NCBI RefSeq assembly: GCF_008639165.1
Contig: NZ_CP029197.1
Span: 2,170,001-2,234,000, forward strand
Reading direction: 5' to 3'
DNA: 64,000 nucleotides
Source of the DNA: Streptomyces venezuelae ATCC 10712
GTDB lineage: Bacteria > Actinomycetota > Actinomycetes > Streptomycetales > Streptomycetaceae
A program made the translations under genes and the position numbers. The stretch's first letter is position 1, and every line of letters begins with the position of its first letter. Positions 58,716 through 64,000 of this stretch are shown here, piece by piece. The notes under the pieces were generated by a model. It was given only the letters and a program-made list of their open reading frames with translations, was not told the DNA's origin and ran no database searches.

Positions 58716-58730
58716 CTGACGGAAGGTCAG
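58716..58730. promoter_or_regulatory. Second copy of the CTGACGG-type palindrome
   Basis: CTGACGGAAGGTCAG, 13 of 15 identical to 48859-48873, directly beside the KstR-type site. Confidence 0.6.
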
Positions 58731-58884
58731 ATACGGGATCGGGGACTCGGCATCCGGACACGGACGGCGCCCCACGGGAGGCGACCATCAACCGGCTACG
58801 CAGCACCCTCACGCCTCAGCCACCGAGAGAACAGCTCCACCTGAGCTGACCGCTGCTGTCAGTACCTGCCTTTAGCATCCAGCC

Positions 58885-59388
58885 ATGAGCATGATCGGCG
58901 AGTACGCCCGCCTGACCCCTGCCGAACTCGATCGCGCTGTTCGCGACCCCGATTGGGTCCAAGAGTTCGTCAACGAGCTGATCGAGGCGGAGCTGGACGA
59001 GAAACCCGATGTGCCCCAAGCGCGCTGCCACGATGTCGACAAAGCGTGGCACGCCCTGGACTTCCTACTGCGCCGCATCACCTTTCCCGTCGACATCATC
59101 CACGGCGAGAAGGACCTCCCCCAAGCCGAAGACTGGGGCTACGGACCGCCCCGCTACCTCACCCCCGAACGCGTCCGTGTCGCCGCAGAGGCACTCGCCA
59201 TCACGCCGCACCATGCTCTGACCGAGGACGTGAGTCCGGCAGACCTTGCCGAGGCTGACATCTATCCCAACGTCATCTGGGAACGCGGCGAATCGCTGGA
59301 TTACGTGACCGGCCACTACCAGGAACTGGTTCCGTTTTTCCAAGCGGCAGCACGCGCCGGAGACGCCATGCTCATCTGGCTCGACTAG
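58885..59388 (+). CDS. DUF1877 (YfbM-like) family protein
   Basis: 167 residues from ATG 58885. The start MSMIGEYARLTPAELDRAV and DVDKAWHALDFLLRRI (about 50-65) are the DUF1877 signature, with YLTPERVRVAAEALA and the C-terminal ELVPFFQAAARAGDAMLIWLD. It is frequently found near toxins or mobile elements in other bacteria, but here it is a single gene. Function unknown. Codon use is slightly less GC-biased than its neighbours. Confidence 0.92.
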   Translation: MSMIGEYARLTPAELDRAVRDPDWVQEFVNELIEAELDEKPDVPQARCHDVDKAWHALDFLLRRITFPVDIIHGEKDLPQAEDWGYGPPRYLTPERVRVAAEALAITPHHALTEDVSPADLAEADIYPNVIWERGESLDYVTGHYQELVPFFQAAARAGDAMLIWLD

Positions 59389-59410
59389 CCACGGGTAACG
59401 CCGCGCGCCG

Positions 59411-60382
59411 CTACCGCTCCCAGGCGGCGGCGCCGCGCAGGAGGTGGTGGTCGGACATCCCCGGCGGGCAGGGCAGGGCGTCTCCCTGCACGGTCTTGAA
59501 CCACTCGTAGCTCAGGAAGACGTAGTCGATCTTGCTGGTCTCCTTCGTGTGATCCGAGCAGGTCGGGCTGGCGGTCGGCTCACCGCTGCGGCAGCGGTCC
59601 GCCGTCTGCGGACAGCCGTCGCCCTTGAACTGCTCCTTGTCGTTCTCGTCGACCTCCTGGAACCGCCCGGCCGAACCCCCGCCGTGGTTGTAGAGGGCGT
59701 TCATGTCCGCGTGCTCCGGAACCTGGTTGAAGTCCCCCGCGAGGATCGCCGGCTCGCCGCCCTGCCTGGCGGCATCGACGAGCTCCGCCACCTTCGGGAC
59801 CTGGAGCGCCGTGGTCGTGTCGTTGAAGTCGACATGGGTGTTGCACGCCCTGACCGCGACCCCCCGCAGCGCGGTCTGCGCGCACAGCAGGATGCGGTCC
59901 TCCGTCGGGTTCAGCGGGTCCTCGGGGAGGAACGTGACGGACCTCGTGCCGTCGACGAACGAAGCCTTGCCCTTCGAGAAGATCGCCAGGCCGAACCGAC
60001 GGTCGTTCGCGTTCCACTGGCCGCACTTGGCGGCGGAGGGCAGCGCCGCCCCCCACACCGAGTCGTAGCTGTCCTCCCCGGTCCGCTGGGCCAGCCGGTC
60101 GCGGATCAGCGTCCACTGCCCGTAGCAGAGCTCCTGAAGCATGATCAGGTCCGAGTCCCAGGCGTCGATCTCCGCCACCAGACCGGACACCCACGCGGCC
60201 CTGGCCGCGTCCGTCTCCGCCGGGAGGGGACACGACGCACCGCACACGTTGTACGAGATGAACCGCAGCGGCTTCGCGTCCTGCGGGGTGACCACGTCAG
60301 CCTGAGCGGGACCGGCGCCGAGGAGCAGGCCTATCGAGAAGAGCGCCGCGAGCAGCGTTCTGAACGACGCGCGCATCAGCAC
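59411..60382 (-). CDS. Secreted endonuclease/exonuclease/phosphatase (EEP) family protein
   Basis: 323 residues with a Sec signal (RASFRTLLAALFSIGLLLGAGPAQA, cleavage near 29). EEP motifs: FISYNVCGASCP with its Asn, LIMLQELCYGQW with the metal Glu (near 84), VRACNTHVDF, ILAGDFNQVPEH, KIDYVFLS and the final MSDHHLLRGAA. Metal-dependent phosphodiester hydrolase outside the cell, a nuclease or sphingomyelinase-like enzyme. Six or more Cys suggest disulfides. Divergent from the kinase pair. Confidence 0.93.
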   Translation of the reverse strand: MLMRASFRTLLAALFSIGLLLGAGPAQADVVTPQDAKPLRFISYNVCGASCPLPAETDAARAAWVSGLVAEIDAWDSDLIMLQELCYGQWTLIRDRLAQRTGEDSYDSVWGAALPSAAKCGQWNANDRRFGLAIFSKGKASFVDGTRSVTFLPEDPLNPTEDRILLCAQTALRGVAVRACNTHVDFNDTTTALQVPKVAELVDAARQGGEPAILAGDFNQVPEHADMNALYNHGGGSAGRFQEVDENDKEQFKGDGCPQTADRCRSGEPTASPTCSDHTKETSKIDYVFLSYEWFKTVQGDALPCPPGMSDHHLLRGAAAWER

Positions 60383-60511
60383 GTCCTTTCATGATCGGTG
60401 GAAGACGGCTCATCCTCGGGCATCCGCACAGCGCCGGGAAAGGCCGTGCGGGAACCGCACTACCCGTATGATCGCCTCGCTTCGACGGTCTGCGGGGGAA
60501 GGCGGGGCGAC

Positions 60512-62242
60512 ATGGGGGTTTCCGGAGTGCCGGGGTCGGCGCACATAGGGCCGTTCCGGGTGGTGGCCGAGCTCGGACAGGGCGGCATGGGCCGGGTTCT
60601 CCTGGGCGTCGCCCCCGACGGACGGCTCGTCGCGGTCAAGCAGGTGCATGCCGAACTGGCCGGGGACGACGGCTTCCGGGCCCGGTTCCGGCGCGAGGTG
60701 ACGGCCTCCCGGCAGGTGTCCGGCGCCTACACCGCGCCCGTGGTCGACGCCGATCCGGACGCGGAAACCCCGTGGTTCGCCGCCCAGTTCGTACCCGGGC
60801 CCTCGCTCAGCCAGGCCCTGGACGCCGTGGGTGCGCTGCCGCTGGAGTCGAGCCGACTGCTCGCGGCCGGTCTCGCGCAGGCGCTGGCCGACGTGCACCG
60901 GGCCGGTCTCGTCCACCGGGACCTCAAGCCGTCCAATGTGCTGCTCGCCGAGGACGGCGTCCGCGTCATCGACTTCGGCATCGCCCGGGCGGCGGAGGGG
61001 CAGACGAAGCTCACGCACACCGGGGCCATGGTGGGGTCGCCCCCGTTCATGGCGCCGGAACAGGTGGACGGGCGCCAACTGACCGCGGCCGCCGACGTGT
61101 TCTCGCTGGGCTCGACCCTGGTCATGGCCTGTACCGGTAGGCCGCCGTTCACGGGCACCTCGGTGCCGGGCATCCTCTACAACGTCGCGCACTCCGAGCC
61201 CGACCTGAGCGCTGTGCCGCCCGCCCTGCTGCCCCTGATCGAGGCGTGCCTGGCCAAGGATCCGGCCCAGCGTCCGTCGCCGCAGGCCCTGCTCTCCATG
61301 ATCGGGCCGGTACGGCCCTCGGCGCGGCCGTGGCCGGAGGCGGTGCACCGACTCGCGCTCGCTCAGCGGGCCGAGATCGACCGGTACGTCGCCGGGGCCG
61401 GCGGAAGCGCGACGCGCACCGATGCCGCGCCTCCGCCCGCCGATGCGGCCCCCTTCGCCCCCGCTTCCCTCCACCACGCCCCCACCATGACGGCGGCCGC
61501 CCAGGCCCCGCACCTGCCCGCCGCTCCGCCACATCCGGCGTATCAGGGGTACGACGGGAATCAGGGGCAACAGGGGTATCCGTCGCCCCCCGCATCCCCT
61601 CCCACCCCCGGCTTACGGCGCAAGCGCCGCGCCTGGATCGCCGGCGGTTCCGTCGCCGCGCTGGCCACCGCCATCGCGCTGCTCGCCACGTTCCTGCCGC
61701 CGGAGATGAACCCGTTCCACACGGAGGCCGTCCCGACGCCGGGCAACACGCCCCTCGCCCAAGTCGCCGACAAGTACACCGGCACTCCCCCGTCCTGCAA
61801 GGAGATCTCGGGCGAGGTGAAGGTGCCGGCCGAGTTCGCGCTCCAGCCGATGCCGTACGGCTCCGAGATCTCGGACCACGAGGACTTCGACGACAAGGCC
61901 CTTTACCAGCAGGGCCGTTGCATCTGGCAGAGCCGCTCCGGCGACAAGATCGACCTCACGTGGGACCAGTACCGGACAGCGAAGGACAAGACCGGCGCGG
62001 AACGGGCGAAGAAACACTACGAGTCCCTCTACATCGCCGGCACCACCCACCGCGAAGACATCGGGACCGGCGAGGAGGCGTTCTGGCACGGCGAGCCGGA
62101 CCGCGGCTGTGTGCTGTACGCGCGGGACGTCAACTTCTATGTGTTCGTGGCCGTGGAGGGCACCGCCTACCCCACCGGCGACAAGTGCGAGGCCCTCGCC
62201 GTCTCCGTGGCCAAGGGGACCTACGAGGCGGGCTCGGCATGA
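60512..62242 (+). CDS. Membrane Ser/Thr protein kinase (PASTA-less) 1
   Basis: 576 residues from ATG 60512. Kinase domain about 12-275: P-loop LGQGGMGRV, Lys43 (VAVKQVH), catalytic H135-R-D137-L-K and D154-F-G156, APE as MAPEQV. A Pro/Ala/His/Gln juxtamembrane (YQGYDGNQGQQGYP) precedes one TM (RAWIAGGSVAALATAIALLATFL, about 410-432). The extracellular domain of about 145 residues contains paired Cys (PPSCKEISGEV, GRCIWQS, DRGCVLY, GDKCEAL). It resembles Streptomyces kinases with unknown outside ligands. The stop overlaps the second kinase start (ATGA, 62239-62242). Confidence 0.94.
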   Translation: MGVSGVPGSAHIGPFRVVAELGQGGMGRVLLGVAPDGRLVAVKQVHAELAGDDGFRARFRREVTASRQVSGAYTAPVVDADPDAETPWFAAQFVPGPSLSQALDAVGALPLESSRLLAAGLAQALADVHRAGLVHRDLKPSNVLLAEDGVRVIDFGIARAAEGQTKLTHTGAMVGSPPFMAPEQVDGRQLTAAADVFSLGSTLVMACTGRPPFTGTSVPGILYNVAHSEPDLSAVPPALLPLIEACLAKDPAQRPSPQALLSMIGPVRPSARPWPEAVHRLALAQRAEIDRYVAGAGGSATRTDAAPPPADAAPFAPASLHHAPTMTAAAQAPHLPAAPPHPAYQGYDGNQGQQGYPSPPASPPTPGLRRKRRAWIAGGSVAALATAIALLATFLPPEMNPFHTEAVPTPGNTPLAQVADKYTGTPPSCKEISGEVKVPAEFALQPMPYGSEISDHEDFDDKALYQQGRCIWQSRSGDKIDLTWDQYRTAKDKTGAERAKKHYESLYIAGTTHREDIGTGEEAFWHGEPDRGCVLYARDVNFYVFVAVEGTAYPTGDKCEALAVSVAKGTYEAGSA

Positions 62243-63846
62243 TGAAGCCACTGGGCCCGGCCGACCCGGCCACGGCCGGACCGTACCGGCTGCTCGCCGA
62301 GCTCGGCCAGGGCGGCATGGGCCGGGTGCTGCTCGGCGCCGCACCGGACGGCCGCCTCGTCGCGGTCAAGCAGGTGCACGCCCGGTTCGCCGCCGACGAC
62401 GGGTTCCGCGCCCGCTTCCGTCGCGAGGTCGCCGCATCGCGCCAGGTCTCCGGCGCCTACACGGCGGCGGTCCTGGACGCCGACACCGAGGCCCGACTGC
62501 CCTGGCTGGCATCGGCGTTCGTGGCAGGTCCGTCACTGGGCGCGGCGGTGGAGGACGCCGGGGTGCTGCCCGAGGAGGCGGTACGCCGTCTCGCCGCGGG
62601 CCTGGCCACCGCGCTGGTCGAGATCCACCGCACCGGCATCGTCCACCGCGACCTCAAGCCGGAGAACGTGCTGCTCGCCGAGGACGGCGTACGTGTCATC
62701 GACTTCGGCATCGCCCGCGTCGCCGAGGGCGCGGACGCCACCGCCCTCACCCACACCGGCTGGGTGGTCGGCTCGGCCGCCTTCATGTCGCCGGAGCAGG
62801 CGGAGGGCCGGGAACTCACGCCGGCGAGCGATGTGTTCGCGCTCGGCGCGGTCCTCGCGATGGCGGCCACCGGCGACAGCCCGTTCTCCGGCACGTCGAT
62901 GGCGGGGACCCTCTACAACGTCGTCCACAGAGAGCCCGACCTGACCACGCTGCCGCCAGGTCTTGCCGCCCTCGTCGGACCGTGCCTGGCCAAGGCCCCC
63001 GCCGACCGGCCGACCCCGCGGCAACTCCTCGCCCTCCTCGGCCCGATCCCAGCCGCCGAACGGCCCTGGCCGCCCTCGGTACACGGCCTGATCGCCACCC
63101 AGCAGACCGAGATCGACCGACTGCTCGACACCACGGACCGCACCCCCGCCCCGGACGCGTACTCCCCCACCCGGGTCTCCCCCTCCGCTCCTGGTCCCGG
63201 CTTCGGGCCACCGCTGCCTGTCGCGGGTACGCCCCGACGCGGACGCGCCAGGAAGATCACGGCCCTCGTGCTCGCAGGCGTGCTCGCCGTCGCGGGCCTC
63301 GGCGTCGGCGCGTACGTACTGACGACTCGCGGCGACGGCGCGGGCGGTGCGTCCGGGCCACCCGACAAGTACGCGAAGATCCCCACCTGCGCGGAGGCGG
63401 CCGGTCGACTCGGGCTGCCGGAGCGGAAGAAGGACCGCGACGCGTACGGAGACCGCACCAACGAGGCCTCGACGAGCTGCACCTGGATCGGCACGCTGGA
63501 CCTCGGGGGCGGCTACGTCCTGGAGAACGCCTATACGCTCGCCTACGTCCAGTGGACGCTGAAGCGCACCGTGGAGAACGACAAGAACGCGACCGGCCTG
63601 CAGCGCGCGGAGTTCGCCGAGGGCGCGGCCGACGGCACCCGCGACAGCGGACTCGGCATCGGCGACGAGGCGTACTGGGACCGGCCCGACGGCCCCGACG
63701 AACACTGCGACCTGCGCGTGCGTGACGGCAACCTGACCCTCTGGGTGGAACTGGGCGGCGACGAGCATCCGGAGGCGACCTGCAAGACGGAGGCCGCACG
63801 CATCGCCCGCGCGGCCCTGGCGGCCGTCCCCCCGCAGGGTCATTGA
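62239..63846 (+). CDS. Membrane Ser/Thr protein kinase 2, tandem paralogue
   Basis: 535 residues from ATG 62239, coupled to the previous kinase. Kinase domain about 14-275 with LGQGGMGRV, VAVKQVH, H136-R-D138, D155-F-G157 and MSPEQAEG. TM about 337-357 (ITALVLAGVLAVAGLGVGAYV). The extracellular domain has Cys pairs (IPTCAEAAGRL, TSCTWIGTL, EHCDLRV, EATCKTEA), like kinase 1, although its sequence is different. The two arose by duplication and probably cross-phosphorylate or sense related signals. Confidence 0.94.
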   Translation: MMKPLGPADPATAGPYRLLAELGQGGMGRVLLGAAPDGRLVAVKQVHARFAADDGFRARFRREVAASRQVSGAYTAAVLDADTEARLPWLASAFVAGPSLGAAVEDAGVLPEEAVRRLAAGLATALVEIHRTGIVHRDLKPENVLLAEDGVRVIDFGIARVAEGADATALTHTGWVVGSAAFMSPEQAEGRELTPASDVFALGAVLAMAATGDSPFSGTSMAGTLYNVVHREPDLTTLPPGLAALVGPCLAKAPADRPTPRQLLALLGPIPAAERPWPPSVHGLIATQQTEIDRLLDTTDRTPAPDAYSPTRVSPSAPGPGFGPPLPVAGTPRRGRARKITALVLAGVLAVAGLGVGAYVLTTRGDGAGGASGPPDKYAKIPTCAEAAGRLGLPERKKDRDAYGDRTNEASTSCTWIGTLDLGGGYVLENAYTLAYVQWTLKRTVENDKNATGLQRAEFAEGAADGTRDSGLGIGDEAYWDRPDGPDEHCDLRVRDGNLTLWVELGGDEHPEATCKTEAARIARAALAAVPPQGH

Positions 63847-63931
63847 GAACAGCCCCACGGGGCGTTGTCAGTGGTGCCTGCCAGGCTGTCGGTACAGCGG
63901 AACGACCGAGCGCGGAGAGAGCGAGCACGCC

Positions 63932-64000
63932 ATGGGCACCTGGGACATCGGCCCCTTCGACAACGACACCGCCGCCGACTTCTCGTACCGGGTGGACGAG
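63932..64000 (+). CDS. DUF4259 domain protein, 5-prime end only
   Basis: ATG 63932 opens MGTWDIGPFDNDTAADFSYR, the conserved N-terminus of the DUF4259 family. The gene runs off the window end. Function unknown. Confidence 0.8.
   Translation, partial: MGTWDIGPFDNDTAADFSYRVDE

Noticed and set aside
55359..58844. Open frame of 1161 codons on the plus strand
   Set aside because: Antisense to the thiolase and acyl-CoA dehydrogenase genes; repetitive Gly/Glu/Val composition, no RBS or family features.
1..64000. CRISPR arrays, tRNA or rRNA genes, insertion sequences, large NRPS/PKS clusters
   Set aside because: None seen on either strand: no regularly spaced repeats with unique spacers, no cloverleaf with conserved T-arm, no transposase, no megasynthase modules.

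Overview
The window is about 72% GC actinomycete DNA and reads as the chromosome of a Streptomyces or close relative. Evidence: codons almost always ending in G/C, many GTG/TTG starts, ATGA/GTGA-type overlaps, DmdR/IdeR-type iron boxes, an LAxTG wall-anchor tail, a type A actinobacterial RNase P RNA, and tandem Ser/Thr kinases with C-terminal extracellular domains. No tRNA, rRNA, CRISPR array or insertion sequence was seen. Most of the window is ordinary, densely packed chromosomal housekeeping and accessory metabolism.

Layout. 1-4600: an F420-type NADP reductase (cut by the window edge), an MFS exporter, methionine aminopeptidase, and a heme oxygenase behind an iron box. 4577-6104: a PhzF-like isomerase, then a clear deletion scar where the LAxTG-anchored tail of a surface (HtaA-like) protein and the C-terminal half of a heme ABC ATPase (HmuV) are joined tail-outward. 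6197-10643: iron-box-controlled efeO-efeB-efeU plus a lipoprotein gene. 10850-19740: Prim-Pol protein, TetR regulator with a perfect operator, dimethylargininase, Rsm22-like methyltransferase, Bcr/CflA exporter, Gfo/Idh oxidoreductase, PhoD phosphatase, SDR, NTF2-like protein. 19965-27527: beta-trefoil-like inhibitor candidate, a two-component system, a serine hydrolase, VOC protein, WYL regulator, DUF1203 protein, SMP-30 lactonase and its divergent AsnC regulator.

27601-33604 is the most distinctive part. A 6-kb segment is bounded by perfect 25-bp direct repeats, and the right copy is the 3-prime end of the RNase P RNA gene rnpB (minus strand, 33578-33988). The segment carries an XRE regulator, small ORFs and tgmA-tgmB-tgmC: a graspetide precursor peptide, its ATP-grasp maturase and a PIMT-like methyltransferase. 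It looks like a genomic island integrated at rnpB that delivers a complete RiPP pathway. It encodes no integrase, and it appears to have replaced the native rnpB terminator with its own.

34040-44216: a MerR gene with a textbook 19-bp-spacer promoter/operator, a membrane protein, an RNB ribonuclease, YaaA, KDPG aldolase with an IclR-like palindrome, GNAT, an RNase H/phosphatase fusion, a zinc-ribbon protein probably starting at CTG, a Nif3-like protein, and an iron-box-controlled siderophore-binding lipoprotein. 45700-58713: an acyl-CoA/alcohol catabolic set (SDR, zinc ADH, MaoC hydratase; separately a lipid-transfer thiolase and a fused double acyl-CoA dehydrogenase) split around an ABC transporter/two-component module, a secreted PLD-like enzyme and a DHA2 exporter. 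The two catabolic promoters share a KstR-type operator and a second palindrome, so the halves are probably one regulon. 58885-64000: DUF1877 protein, secreted endonuclease/phosphatase, two tandem membrane kinases and the start of a DUF4259 gene.

A recurrent small-scale structure is also visible: short direct repeats sit exactly at gene 3-prime ends (4547, 10645, 16761, 19352, 46660), as if stop-codon-proximal DNA has been copied repeatedly.
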